A stretch of DNA of 46,013 bases from Stieleria sedimenti (GTDB taxonomy: Bacteria > Planctomycetota > Planctomycetia > Pirellulales > Pirellulaceae): the NCBI RefSeq assembly GCF_025060895.1, contig NZ_JANZKV010000141.1, forward strand, positions 1-46,013. Reading direction: 5' to 3'. Below the pieces are notes generated by a model that was given only the letters and a program-made list of their open reading frames with translations, had not been told where the DNA came from and did no database searches. The stretch's first letter is position 1; the number at the start of each line of letters is the position of its first letter. Positions 17,067-26,363 of this stretch are shown one piece after another. A program made the position numbers and the translations under genes.

Positions 17067-19331
17067 TCAGCCGGCGTTGTCTGGCCGCGGCAAAGCCTCT
17101 CTGGCAGGGGGTGTGTTTGCACGAACGTCGTCTCCGATCTGACCGTACTGGTCCAGGTCAAGTGATTCGATATCGAGTAATAACTGCATCCGCGCGGTTT
17201 CGTAGGCAACCCATGATGCGATCAGAGAATTTTTCGCCGACAATAGGCTGCTGAGTGCATTGAGTGCATCTTGCGTCGTGCTCGAGTCCCCGGACTGGTC
17301 CGGAGCCAACAATTGTACTCGAGCCTGTTCGACTTGTCGCGCCGCGGCCACCAAGCTGTGCCGGCTAATTTCAAAGTTCAACTTTTCCGCGTCCAGCGTG
17401 CGCAGGTCGCGCCGCACCGCCTGAACCACGACATCCTGCAACCCGATTAGATCACGTCGAGTCCGCTGATAGTTGATCAGCTCGGCTCGATACTGATTTC
17501 GTTCGAAACGACGATTCAACGGCCCGTCGAGCGACACCCCCACCCGATAGCTGCTCGCCTTGGCAGAAAAGTCGATCGGATTGGTCGAGTCGCCTACGGT
17601 GCCAATATCCGCCCCCACAAAGACGTCCAGATCGGCTTGAAGCGCATCTTTGGCCACGCGGACCTTTCGCCAGGAATCCACCACCATTGCCTGCCGGTTC
17701 ATCACGTCAAGTCGGCGATCCAGGGCAAGACGCACGGCGTCGATCTGGGAGACTTCCACGGTCTTGAGCTCGACCAGATATGTCCTTACCTGAGTTTGGA
17801 TGACGTACAAGTCGGATACCAGGTTGGATGCCAGTCGTAACAGCGGCTCCAGCGACAACAAATCCGCGATCTCCCCACCTGTCAAAGCTCGGTCGATCTT
17901 GGTTTGAAGACGAATTGTCTCGCGACGGAGTTCCTCCATACGATCTCGCATCAATCGCCGGTCCCGACTCGACCGGCTACCGGTCTCCGTCGGGTCAGTC
18001 TGGCGGGGTTCACCCTGCTCCCAACGTTGTAGCTCGCCGGCGACCAAGTCCAACTCGGAATGCATCTCAGCGAGATGCTCGGCGAGCCTCTGATAGCCAG
18101 ACTGTCGGCCGCTGGCGTCTAACTCCGGCCCGGCGCTACGCACCGCATCGAGCAATTCGTTGATCTCGCTTTCCAACTGACGCACTGCGGGCGACGTGAG
18201 TTCAAAACGATTCAACGGAACATCGTCGAGAGCGATGGGATACTCCGGAGGTATGCCGAGCCGGATCTTGTACGCGTCGAGCGAGTTATCCAGAGCGTTG
18301 CGAGCACGAATCAACGCCAACCGACCGGCTTGGTAGCTTTGAAAAACCTGGTCGACCTGTAGCGGTGTGACGATTCCCGCTTCGGCAAGCGCCTCATGGG
18401 CAAGTAGATTCTGTTGCAGGGCTTCCAAGTTCTCTTCGAGGTTTCGGATCGCTTGCAGCTTCAGCAATAAATCTAAATAACCTTGGTCACCCGATACGAT
18501 GTCAAAGTAGAACTGTTTGCGATACCGCGCAAAGTCCCGGATTGCGTACAGTACGTTCCTTTCCGCCTGGGTCAGGTTTTCAAGGCGGATGTCGCGGAAT
18601 GCGCCTCGCAGCAGCGGCTGAATCAAATCGATCGTCAAATTGGAAACCGCAAACGTATTCTTCCCCCCAGTGAATTCCCACACGAATGTGTTTGCAAAAT
18701 TCACGAGCAATTCACCGCCTGCGGCAAAACTGCGAGTGAAACCCAGGAATGCATTGGACGCCACTTCGTCGCGTTTGCCGTCCGCTGTCAAACGTCCACC
18801 ATTGCGGTATTCCGTCGCTGTTCCACCGAACCACTGAACGTCGAATTCAAAGCGTTCCAGCGTCAGCGCAAGCGCTGTCAGATAAACGTTTTCAAGTTCA
18901 CTTTGAAAGCTTCGACTATGTACCAATCCCAATTCGAACGCTCGATCTGACGATAACTCGATTTCCCCGTCATCGTTGGTGGAAACGAAGTCGAGCCAAA
19001 TGTCGGACTCAATCGATGGGGCGTCACCGTCGGCATGCCAGTGACGGAATCCTGACACCCCGCCCGCGCAATGCATGTAACGATGGGCAGCCGGATCGTC
19101 CGGCGGCATCGGGGGACAGTCCGGCGGACCAGGGTCATAATTGCGAGAGGCTACGGGAGGGGCCACGGCCCGCTCTGGAGCGTAGCCGGGAGCCAATGAC
19201 GCTTTCTGCGACAGGATACGCCCGACGTCGCAGTCGGCACTCTTGCGGTACATCGCCGGTGTCGCGCACCCGCCTCCACAAACGACCATCGCCGCCAGCA
19301 GAAGAACGCATCGAAAGTTGCAGGAGCGCAT
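17067..19331 (-). CDS. TolC-family outer-membrane efflux lipoprotein
   Basis: A 754-residue protein with a lipoprotein signal ('LLLAAMVVCGGGC', acylated Cys about 22). Repeated long amphipathic helices typical of TolC/OEP proteins are visible, e.g. 'ALAEAGIVTPLQVDQVFQSYQAGRL' and 'RVGVSLDGPLNRRFERNQYRAELINYQ', the latter being the usual start of the second OEP repeat. It is much longer than standard TolC (about 450-500); the extra length is a Pro/Asp-rich N-terminal section and an insertion at about 385-500 with a further coiled coil. It is the first gene of the efflux operon and forms the outer-membrane exit duct. Confidence 0.9.
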   Translation of the reverse strand: MRSCNFRCVLLLAAMVVCGGGCATPAMYRKSADCDVGRILSQKASLAPGYAPERAVAPPVASRNYDPGPPDCPPMPPDDPAAHRYMHCAGGVSGFRHWHADGDAPSIESDIWLDFVSTNDDGEIELSSDRAFELGLVHSRSFQSELENVYLTALALTLERFEFDVQWFGGTATEYRNGGRLTADGKRDEVASNAFLGFTRSFAAGGELLVNFANTFVWEFTGGKNTFAVSNLTIDLIQPLLRGAFRDIRLENLTQAERNVLYAIRDFARYRKQFYFDIVSGDQGYLDLLLKLQAIRNLEENLEALQQNLLAHEALAEAGIVTPLQVDQVFQSYQAGRLALIRARNALDNSLDAYKIRLGIPPEYPIALDDVPLNRFELTSPAVRQLESEINELLDAVRSAGPELDASGRQSGYQRLAEHLAEMHSELDLVAGELQRWEQGEPRQTDPTETGSRSSRDRRLMRDRMEELRRETIRLQTKIDRALTGGEIADLLSLEPLLRLASNLVSDLYVIQTQVRTYLVELKTVEVSQIDAVRLALDRRLDVMNRQAMVVDSWRKVRVAKDALQADLDVFVGADIGTVGDSTNPIDFSAKASSYRVGVSLDGPLNRRFERNQYRAELINYQRTRRDLIGLQDVVVQAVRRDLRTLDAEKLNFEISRHSLVAAARQVEQARVQLLAPDQSGDSSTTQDALNALSSLLSAKNSLIASWVAYETARMQLLLDIESLDLDQYGQIGDDVRANTPPAREALPRPDNAG

Positions 19332-20011
19332 CAGGATTGGTGCAGCGCAAAACGGTCGAGGAAGCTAGTCCGTACACTCTCGGTAATCGGCAAATCTTAC
19401 CCAGGCTGTTTATTCGTTTTTCAATGGCGACGCGAGACGAAGGAAGAAAACACAACGGGCGACGGCGCCTGGAAATGCTAGCAAGTGCGACGGGTGCCAA
19501 GATGACAGGTCGGACGTCTGCAACTCAACCGCTGACAGCCTCCTCAAGCGTCGACGGAATGGGGAGCGGTGGGGGCGAGCGAGATGAAGCTGTTGATGGT
19601 CGATCGTTTGATCGGTGTTTCAGATTCTGACTCAGCCGTACGCTCGGCAATTCGAACAATCGATACATCAATTCGGCGCCCAAGATGCTCGTGGTCAACC
19701 CGATTGCAAGAAGGCACAACGTCGTGACCGTGGACTGGTCGGACGCCCACAGCAGATTGACTTGTGGTCAAGTAGGGTGGATCCAATCGAATCGACCTAC
19801 GGAGAGCAAAGTTTGCAATATAACGCCCCGACAATTGGCGATTGCCAATTGAGTAGGCAATGACAAAACCACTGAGAACGAAAAAGACCTGCCACGAGCG
19901 ATAACATGATCAGACACGCCGACAGCAACGTTTTTGATCTGACCATACGTCTACTTTCAATAGTTTAACGGTGAGTGAGACGCACCTCGATCAGACATCG
20001 CAAGACCGCAA
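19332..20011. other. Intergenic region containing one decayed gene
   Basis: 680 bases between two minus-strand operons. The middle holds the acyltransferase-3 remnant (19525-19894). Bases 19332-19524, upstream of the tolC-like gene, hold no gene and should include its promoter. Confidence 0.5.
19525..19894 (-). pseudogene. Acyltransferase-3 (OafA-like) remnant
   Basis: The minus strand reads 'WQVFFVLSGFVIAYSIGNR' followed by 'LSGRYIANFALRRSIRLDPP', the hallmark first block of membrane acyltransferase-3 proteins. After a one-base frame change near 19760 it continues with 'LCLLAIGLTTSILGAELMYR' and 'LFELP', the last block of the same family. Together only about 115 codons remain of a family that is normally 350-400 residues, so the middle eight or so TM helices have been deleted. 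It lies directly downstream of the GH26-like/GT2 pair on the same strand; an O-acyltransferase that decorated the polysaccharide would fit. Confidence 0.75.
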
Positions 20012-21133
20012 TTATTGGCCGCTCGGGCCTTGCGGCGCTGATTGGCGAAGTTCCCATTCCACCAATCCGCGGATCGAATCTGGATGGACCCTCCAATCTG
20101 GTGTGGCGACATCGCTGCCCCAAGCCCCCTCGACGTCCTCCGCGTAGAAAAAGACGACGCCTTTCAGTTTCTCGTAGTCGCGTAATCCCATGAACGCCTG
20201 GTGCAACCAGAAGGCTTCGAAGTCGGAGCTGCCGCTGACACCGAGTTCCGTAATCAAGAGTGGGACGTCGAGTTCTTCCACGACCTTCGCTTTTTCTTGA
20301 AACGTTGTGCGAAAATCGCGGATGTATCCATAGGTCTTTTGATCCCATCGCGGATAGCTGTAGACCGGCATGCCGACATAGTCCGCGTACTCCCCACCAG
20401 GCCAATAACGCAAGCTGCCTTCCTTCATCACCCCCGCCCAAATCCAGCGGAGTTCGGTTTTAGTGTTCTCGCGCAGCGAGTCGACGACGTGACGATAGGC
20501 ACGAACGAATTGATCGGGATCGGTCCCAGACCAGGGATACCGCTCCGTCAAATCTTGATCCATTTCATGTCCCCACGAAACGTAGACGGGCCCATTCAGA
20601 CTGTCCAAAATCCCGGCCAGTTCTTCGAGCGTCTGGTCGTAGCCGCCCGACAGAATCGCCGTCAGTAAATCGTCACCGCGACCTGGGATGGGCCACGGCT
20701 CGATCGTCAGTAGAATTTGAAATCCTCGGGTTTCCATCGCAGCGAGTGATCGAAGTAACGTATTTCGATCGAAGTCTGCCCACGAAACATAAACGTGTCG
20801 CAATCGCAACGAGCGGTCGCGTTCGAATTCCCCGTCGGGGTCATAAACACCAAAAATCAACGTGTCATCTCCCTCGGGAATCGCTTCAGCGGCAATGGAA
20901 TCGACAGGGATCTCGCTCGTCGCCGCATTCAGGTTCAACGCAATCACGTCAGTCCCATCGCTCTCGTGTACAGAATCCCTTGCATCACGCGTCTTCCCGG
21001 ACGGTTCGGAAAGGATTCCGTAAAAGGCGCGCGCACCGTTGACGGCAATCATCGAAACGGGCAGGACCGCCAAAACGACAAGGCTGACGATCTGCACGGC
21101 AAGCCGTCTATCGTTTTTCATTTGAGACTTCAT
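20012..21133 (-). CDS. GH26-like exported glycoside hydrolase
   Basis: A 373-residue protein with an N-terminal membrane anchor or signal (about 10-32). The rest resembles a TIM-barrel glycosidase of the GH26/beta-mannanase-like group: 'RHVYVSWADFD' and 'ILLTIEPWP' are early strands, 'VSWGHEMDQD' carries the likely acid/base Glu, and 'PLLITELGVSG' the likely nucleophile Glu. It overlaps the upstream glycosyltransferase gene by 26 bases (or 14 if the Met codon at 21121 is used), indicating translational coupling. By context it trims or releases the polysaccharide made by its partner, as BcsZ does for cellulose. Polymer identity unknown. Confidence 0.8.
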   Translation of the reverse strand: MKSQMKNDRRLAVQIVSLVVLAVLPVSMIAVNGARAFYGILSEPSGKTRDARDSVHESDGTDVIALNLNAATSEIPVDSIAAEAIPEGDDTLIFGVYDPDGEFERDRSLRLRHVYVSWADFDRNTLLRSLAAMETRGFQILLTIEPWPIPGRGDDLLTAILSGGYDQTLEELAGILDSLNGPVYVSWGHEMDQDLTERYPWSGTDPDQFVRAYRHVVDSLRENTKTELRWIWAGVMKEGSLRYWPGGEYADYVGMPVYSYPRWDQKTYGYIRDFRTTFQEKAKVVEELDVPLLITELGVSGSSDFEAFWLHQAFMGLRDYEKLKGVVFFYAEDVEGAWGSDVATPDWRVHPDSIRGLVEWELRQSAPQGPSGQ

Positions 21134-22814
21134 GTTGATGAATCAATACCAAGGAAAAGAGTGCAATCGCGTAGAATACCTGCGTCAAGATGATGAAAAA
21201 ATAATAGCCGGAGGCGCGTCCGGCCTCCGAAATCACCATCGTTGGAATAAACGTAAGAAGCAAAACCGCGATATACGGACAGAGCACGCGCCACGGAAGC
21301 GAGACCGGATTCGTCCCGCCCTTCGGTGTGACGCGGAACTCAACAACTTGGCGACGCACGGACATGTACGCCCCCATGACCGAACCGTAAAACGACCAGG
21401 GCCACCGCACGATCTGGAATAACGCGGCCTCCCAACTCAGCAGCGGGCTATCGATTGGACGCAAGACTCTGTGTTGCTTTAAATGCGATTGAATGGCGAG
21501 CAGCAACAGACACAGCGGTAGCGTATGGACAACAAAGTCCATGTAGCTGACCTCCACCCAGGGCTCACCTGAAACGATCGCCCAAACTGGTAACACCAAA
21601 CCCACGGGAATCGACACGGAGAACAAGGGGTACCAAAGTTCGCTGAACAGGAACTGTATCCGAAATTTCCAAGGAAGCCGGCGCCAGTACTTCGGCAACA
21701 GCGTCAGCAGCAACACCATCAGGCTGCGCGACCACTGAAATTCTTGCGTTACACAGTCCGCAAATGTTGGGGGTCCCTCCCCGTGAGCAATGGCATCGAG
21801 CGCGTGGATTCCTCTCCAACCGTGACCGTTCATCATCAGTGTGGTGCTGTGGTCCTCGGCAAGCTCCGGACCGAGGCCACCAATCTCACGCAAGGCGGCC
21901 GTTCGGACGGCGTAGTGCGAACCGATGCACAGCGGCGCAAAACCGTTGGAATACCCCGCTTGCAACGGACCGTGCATGATTGCTTCGGCATACAGTCGCC
22001 CCCGCGCAGACCAGCTGGAGTTTGACTTCTTGTCACAGATGCTCGGCGCAGAGACGTAACCCACCGAATCGTCAACAAATGGACGAAGCACGGCCTCCAG
22101 ATATCCCGGTTCGGGCACATGGTCCGCATCTAACTGGGCAACGAAGTCGTACTTCTCATATCCAAAATGATCATAGAAATACGCCAGATTCCCCTCTTTG
22201 CATTTGGTCCGTCGTGGCCAAGTTCGCTGATGGTACTCGGGTGAATCTCTTCGTGTCGAAACGCGAACGCCTCGGTCCGCACACCACTGCAGGATGTCGT
22301 CGCTAGGGGCTTCGTCCGCCAACCAGGTGTCGTGCGGATACGCTTGATCCAGCATCGCCAAAAGCGTCTCTTGAACGACTTCGAACGGCTCCGACGGAGC
22401 ACGTGTGGTCACCATCGCCACCCGCCACGTTTTCGGTATGGCAATCTGTGGATTGACCCGCTTCATCTGAACGACAAAGAACAACAGATATGCCGGAATC
22501 ACCGAAGTCCATGTGACCAGCAAGGTGTTGAGCGCGAATTTGAACGCACCGGCCACATGAGTGCCATCAAACCACCAGAGATAAAAGAAGACGACACCCG
22601 TTAACCAGCCGGCGATCAAAACGAGTAATGTCCTCCGTTCCCGATTCGAAAGGACATTGACCAGATACTCTCGGTCAGATTCCGCTGCCGGTTCACACCA
22701 CGTCTCCGTCTCAACGGAGTCTTGTAACGGATCCCGCGAACGCTTCCCGAACGACGGATTCGTGCCCGGAACGGATCCGGTTTCACCAGCGGGCCTGTAA
22801 GTTGAGGTGCTCAC
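21108..22814 (-). CDS. Membrane GT2-family polysaccharide synthase (cellulose-synthase-like)
   Basis: A 568-residue processive glycosyltransferase. Two TM helices (about 62-82 and 95-117) precede a cytosolic GT2 domain: 'WRVAMVTTRAPSE' at the start, 'KCKEGNLAYFYDHFG', the metal-binding DAD in 'AQLDADHVPEPGYLEAV', a GxxELAEDHSTTL block (TED-like catalytic Asp) and 'QEFQWSRS', a variant of the QxxRW acceptor motif in which the Arg is replaced by Gln. Five or more TM helices follow. It is first in an operon with the GH26-like hydrolase. It should polymerise a sugar nucleotide and thread the chain through the membrane. No PilZ domain is seen, so c-di-GMP control is not evident. Confidence 0.87.
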   Translation of the reverse strand: MSTSTYRPAGETGSVPGTNPSFGKRSRDPLQDSVETETWCEPAAESDREYLVNVLSNRERRTLLVLIAGWLTGVVFFYLWWFDGTHVAGAFKFALNTLLVTWTSVIPAYLLFFVVQMKRVNPQIAIPKTWRVAMVTTRAPSEPFEVVQETLLAMLDQAYPHDTWLADEAPSDDILQWCADRGVRVSTRRDSPEYHQRTWPRRTKCKEGNLAYFYDHFGYEKYDFVAQLDADHVPEPGYLEAVLRPFVDDSVGYVSAPSICDKKSNSSWSARGRLYAEAIMHGPLQAGYSNGFAPLCIGSHYAVRTAALREIGGLGPELAEDHSTTLMMNGHGWRGIHALDAIAHGEGPPTFADCVTQEFQWSRSLMVLLLTLLPKYWRRLPWKFRIQFLFSELWYPLFSVSIPVGLVLPVWAIVSGEPWVEVSYMDFVVHTLPLCLLLLAIQSHLKQHRVLRPIDSPLLSWEAALFQIVRWPWSFYGSVMGAYMSVRRQVVEFRVTPKGGTNPVSLPWRVLCPYIAVLLLTFIPTMVISEAGRASGYYFFIILTQVFYAIALFSLVLIHQHEVSNEKR

Positions 22815-23291
22815 TTGGTTGCGCAGCAGCGGTTACGAGTCAAGGTGTTCATAGCCATAGATGCCGGCCCCATCGCCCACTGTAACTATTCTCACGCCAG
22901 CTTCAACTGAGTTCACACCCGCAATTGCGAACACTCCTCCGATCACCGCGTGGCTGTCGTCACAACAACTGCACACGACCATTCCGCCTACTTGCGTGTA
23001 CCACGACCCCGCTAACCGGTAATTGTGGGGAGGTACTGCAGCAACTCCAACGTGCTCCCGTTTCTGGACCGTTCAGACTGCTCGTTCATGAGCGACCGGA
23101 ACGAACCAGACAGATCCATTGACGCAACCTAGAGTGACGAACCACGCCCCTAAATGCGGTCGATTTTTCTGATGACACCGTTGCATTTCTTGACCAACCA
23201 ACGCGTTCGATCGCACTCATCAACAGAGTGGACGGTGCGAGGACCAGTGTGAGGACCAGTCATCCCAGAACGGCAGCGCGACCAACGCGTC
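22815..23291. other. Intergenic region, no gene seen
   Basis: 477 bases between the polysaccharide operon and the convergently placed 3' end of the EcsC gene. GC content is lower than in the flanks. No convincing ORF, repeat or RNA was recognised; the promoter for the GT2 gene should lie in the left part. A CATTTCTTGACC string near 23184 weakly resembles the repeat at 12929. Confidence 0.4.
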
Positions 23292-24122
23292 TCAGTCCAG
23301 CCGCCGATAGGCCTCGCGCACGGGTGCTTCCCCGTGGGTGCGTTCGAGCCGTCGGATCGTGAAGTGCGCCCGGGCCAGGTCCTGGTAGTGATCGATGAAG
23401 TAGCTGTTGATCAGTGCCCCGCCAACGGCACCGATCACGGGAATGGCCTGCGCGGCGATTTTTTCGCTGACGACGATCCCGAATCGTTTGCCGATCTGTG
23501 CGATCAACCGAACCAGCGGCGGTGCGGCTGAATCGGCCAAGCCGTTCTTGACGATGTACTGCGATGCGTCCTTGATTTGTTTTGCCATCGCCGCCCGGAC
23601 CGCGAAGTAACCGATCTCGGTATCGTCGTTGACGTCCGACGGCTTACCGGGATCCAGGGCAAAGACTTCCAGGCACGCCAGACGCGTCTCGATCTCGGCC
23701 AGGTCTTCGCCTTCGCTGCGGGCGATGTCCGCGACACTTCGCAAGATCAACACCGTCGAGACCGGTAGTTCCGCCGCGATCGTGGCCCCACCGAGCGCCC
23801 CGCCGGCGGCACCACTCAGCCCTGCCAACAACTTGTGCGTCAACAATTTGGGTTTTCGACCCTTCTCGGCTCCCTCACCGAGCGTCTTGACCGCGGCATC
23901 GAGCGCCACCCGCAGCGACTTTTCGATCGCGCTGTGGATCATGCCTTCGGCCGCATCGGGCAGCATCTTCAACGACGCCGTGATCGGCGCCCCGACCAAT
24001 TCGGTCAGACGGTCGGCGATCCCGTGGTGCTCCAGCACCCGCTTGGCCTCACGCAATTCGCTCAACGATTCTTCCGAAAGCCCGACGCGGATCAAATCAT
24101 TCGTCATCTCAGTCTCAGTCAC
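23292..24122 (-). CDS. EcsC-family protein
   Basis: A 276-residue protein matching the EcsC family (PF12787), named for a Bacillus protein next to an ABC exporter. Visible features: Gly/Ala-rich membrane-interacting hairpin 'LLAGLSGAAGGALGGATIAAELPVSTVLILRS' (about 103-134), 'DLAEIETRLACLEVFAL', and the conserved tail 'AQAIPVIGAVGGALINSYF' followed by 'HYQDLARAHFTIRRLER'. Molecular function is not established for the family. The second Met (24107) is an alternative start. Its 3' end is duplicated as a fragment at 13860-14017. It is transcribed alone. Confidence 0.85.
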   Translation of the reverse strand: MTETEMTNDLIRVGLSEESLSELREAKRVLEHHGIADRLTELVGAPITASLKMLPDAAEGMIHSAIEKSLRVALDAAVKTLGEGAEKGRKPKLLTHKLLAGLSGAAGGALGGATIAAELPVSTVLILRSVADIARSEGEDLAEIETRLACLEVFALDPGKPSDVNDDTEIGYFAVRAAMAKQIKDASQYIVKNGLADSAAPPLVRLIAQIGKRFGIVVSEKIAAQAIPVIGAVGGALINSYFIDHYQDLARAHFTIRRLERTHGEAPVREAYRRLD

Positions 24123-24253
24123 TCAATCGGTTGGTGATCAATCTCGCCCGGCATCGTCGACCGGGCCCGCCCTCTATAACGTACCCACAACCGGACGCGA
24201 CCGGATGGACTCCCGGCGAAAATCCCGGTGCGCTACCGCGAGAGAAAACCGGG

Positions 24254-24497
24254 GTGGCAGAAAAATCGCGGGCAGAAAAATGGAATCGCCGAAAGTCGGA
24301 ACGGCTGGAAAATTCGTGACAAGAAAATGGATCGCCCGAAAAAGTTTCCAACCGGTCGACTCAGCCAAACGCGGACGCGTCTCAACTTCCCGACGCCCCG
24401 ATCTCTCCATGCCGAATTTTCTTGTCAGCCATTTTCCTGTCTCCCTTCCTGCCCGCAGTCCCACCCACTTTTCTGCCCCCCTATTTTTCTGCCATCT
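24254..24497. repeat. 240-bp inverted-repeat element, copy 1
   Basis: First of three direct copies. The left end reads GTGGCAGAAAAATCGCGGGC followed by AGAAAAATGG; the right end is its near-perfect inverse (CCACTTTTCTGCCCCCC, then ATTTTTCTGCCATC). An inner pair (TGACAAGAAAATGG at about 24320 and CCATTTTCCTGTC at about 24429) makes the whole unit a nested palindrome. No ORF inside looks real. Likely a MITE-like non-autonomous element. Confidence 0.85.
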
Positions 24498-24514
24498 CGG
24501 TAGCGAACCGGGTG

Positions 24515-24964
24515 CTAATGAATGGATGAATGGTTCTCCGCCGCTTTAGATCGCGTCGACACAAACCAGGCCGAATACGGCAACGCAAACGCGGCGTAAA
24601 TGAACGACAGGATGGTGATCGGACGATCCCCTTGTGGAGGTCCCCACGAGTTGTAATTGATTAGGAACACGATGAGCGATGCGAACACGATTGCGGAACT
24701 GCCAAAAATCATTGAGGCGTGATCGCGATTTCGAAAAGCAAAAATGGCGATGATCAGCCCAACGAGCGAGAAGATCGGGCCGGAACCGACAATCGTTTCG
24801 TGCTCGTACGCCTCGACGGCGAGTGATACGACAATCACGATTGCTTGCACCACAATCAATCGACGCAGCCAAGGCGTTTGAGACGGAGCCGCGTCGATCA
24901 GGGGCGTGTCAGAAACCGTCGAAGGTGGAGCGTATGGATTCAGATCAGACGGTTCGGCGGCCAA
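24515..24964 (-). CDS. Small four-helix membrane protein with NPYAPP start
   Basis: A 149-residue integral membrane protein. The N-terminus has the 'NPYAPPST' motif that opens many planctomycete membrane proteins of unknown function. Four hydrophobic helices follow: about 35-50, 62-78, 85-102 and 117-133. No catalytic motif is seen. The stop codon lies 18 bases from the right end of repeat copy 1, and copy 2 begins about 100 bases upstream of its start, so the gene is bracketed by repeats. Function unknown. Confidence 0.72.
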   Translation of the reverse strand: MAAEPSDLNPYAPPSTVSDTPLIDAAPSQTPWLRRLIVVQAIVIVVSLAVEAYEHETIVGSGPIFSLVGLIIAIFAFRNRDHASMIFGSSAIVFASLIVFLINYNSWGPPQGDRPITILSFIYAAFALPYSAWFVSTRSKAAENHSSIH

Positions 24965-25065
24965 TGTAATCTCCGTGACTCGAAGGGGGGTACAGTTCGC
25001 GTTTGTTCGTCAGTCTTCCAACGGCGATGAATGGTGCCACCGAAATCGCAAACGCGTCTGATTGA

Positions 25066-25308
25066 GATGGCAGAAAAATGGCGGGCAGAAAAATGGAATC
25101 GCCGGCAGATGCAACGGCTGGAAAATACGTGACAAGAAGATAAACCGCCCGTAGCAGTTTCCCATCGGCCGACTCAGTCACACGCGGACGCATCTCATCT
25201 TAACGACGTCCCAATCTCCCCATACCCGATTTTCTTGTCAGCCATTTTCCTGTCGCCCTTTCTGCCTGCAGCCCACCCATTTTTCTGCCCCCACTTTTTC
25301 TGCCATCT
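25066..25308. repeat. 240-bp inverted-repeat element, copy 2
   Basis: Left end GAGATGGCAGAAAAATGGCG, right end CTTTTTCTGCCATCTC; the outer arms match at about 30 of 33 positions when inverted. The copy is flanked on both sides by a GATGMATGGTGCC string (25026-25039 and 25328-25340), as is copy 3, so the full mobile or duplicated unit may be about 315 bp. Confidence 0.88.
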
Positions 25309-25339
25309 CGGTAGGGGGAAAGCATCTGATGCATGGTGC

Positions 25340-25696
25340 CTAACGAGTGTTCGTCGGCGCGTTGAACATCGGCAGTTCGTCAGAGCGGCCCTGCGTCACA
25401 GGATCCGATTGGAGTTCCGCGATCCGAGTGCTGTGGTCCATTGGCACCAGAATGGAATCGAACGTGCGGACTTTGACCTCGATTGGGTCTTCGTGATCGA
25501 CGGCCGCATCGTTTGGCGGCGGGGGAGTTGGCAAACGGGGAATTCGATTACTTGCAAATCGATGTTGGTTCGCGTGATTGTGATTCGCGCAATGGCAGTG
25601 GGTGTGTGCCGACCTCTTCCGCGTGCTGCGGTGTAGACATCCAACTTGTGAACTGACTAATAATCCGGCAACGACAAAATACAGGGAACGATTCAT
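25340..25696 (-). CDS. Small His-rich lipoprotein
   Basis: A 118-residue protein. The start at 25696 has AAAGGA upstream and gives a clean lipoprotein signal 'MNRSLYFVVAGLLVSSQVGC' (lipobox SQVGC). The mature N-terminus is rich in His, Cys and Asn ('HTHCHCANHNHANQHR'), which might bind metal; the rest is Pro/Asp-rich with no known domain. The stop codon touches the flank of repeat copy 2, the same arrangement as the preceding small gene relative to copy 1. Function unknown; metal binding is inference only. Confidence 0.62.
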   Translation of the reverse strand: MNRSLYFVVAGLLVSSQVGCLHRSTRKRSAHTHCHCANHNHANQHRFASNRIPRLPTPPPPNDAAVDHEDPIEVKVRTFDSILVPMDHSTRIAELQSDPVTQGRSDELPMFNAPTNTR

Positions 25697-26038
25697 CCGT
25701 GAAATCCTTTGGGAGGTAAAGGGATTGACGGCAGCCACGCTTCCAAGCGAATGCTACTCATCTAGGGCATGATGATCGGACCGTGAGCTTGCCACGATGT
25801 GGGGAAAACGGACATTCAGAAGCACTGCAGATTGATCCCTCCCTACACCTCGGCAAACAGGGTGAATCCAATCCGTCGATCCATTCGGACGACCCCGGAC
25901 AGCAAGTTTTCGTCGAATCATTGCTTCGGGCCAATCATCTGTCGGGGCCGAATCAACCGTCTCAATTGATACGAGCACGGTTTGCAGCGGTTGCAGCAGT
26001 TTGGCGTCCGAAGACTCTGCAGCTTAGGCGGTGACAGG
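25697..26038. other. Intergenic region, no clear gene
   Basis: 342 bases upstream of the small lipoprotein gene and left of repeat copy 3. A 74-codon minus-strand frame (25754-25978) exists but has no recognisable features. The lipoprotein promoter should lie in the left part. Confidence 0.35.
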
Positions 26039-26075
26039 ATGAATGGTGCCACCAAATCGCAAGTGCGACGGATTG

Positions 26076-26303
26076 GGATGGCAGAAAAATGGCGGGCAGA
26101 AAAATGGAATCGCCGTGAGGCGGAACGACTGGAAAGTAGGTGACAAGAAAATGGATCGCCCGAATAAGTTCCCCATCGGCCGAATCAGTCACACGCAGAC
26201 GCCGCTCAGCTTCCCGACGCCCAGATCTCTCCACGCCCCATTTTCTTGTCCCCCTTTCTACCCGCATCCACCCATTTTTCTGCCCCCTATTTTTCTGCCA
26301 TCT
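26076..26303. repeat. 240-bp inverted-repeat element, copy 3
   Basis: Same element as copies 1 and 2, in the same orientation: left GGATGGCAGAAAAATGGCGG, right CTATTTTTCTGCCATCTC. The flanking GATGAATGGTGCC strings are at 26039-26051 and 26321-26333. The centre differs by small deletions. Confidence 0.88.
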
Positions 26304-26363
26304 CGACAGGGGAAAGCATCTGATGAATGGTGCCAGCGACCATCCGTCCATTTTTTGACCCCA

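Noticed and set aside
22815-23291. Possible small RNA or tRNA gene
   Set aside because: No cloverleaf, T-loop GTTCRANYC or recognisable riboswitch was found.
24254-26303. Possible CRISPR or integron attC array
   Set aside because: Only three units of about 240 bp at irregular spacing of 0.8-1 kb, no uniform spacers, no cas or integrase gene, and no clear attC core pairs. A TAAC near 25341 is not enough.
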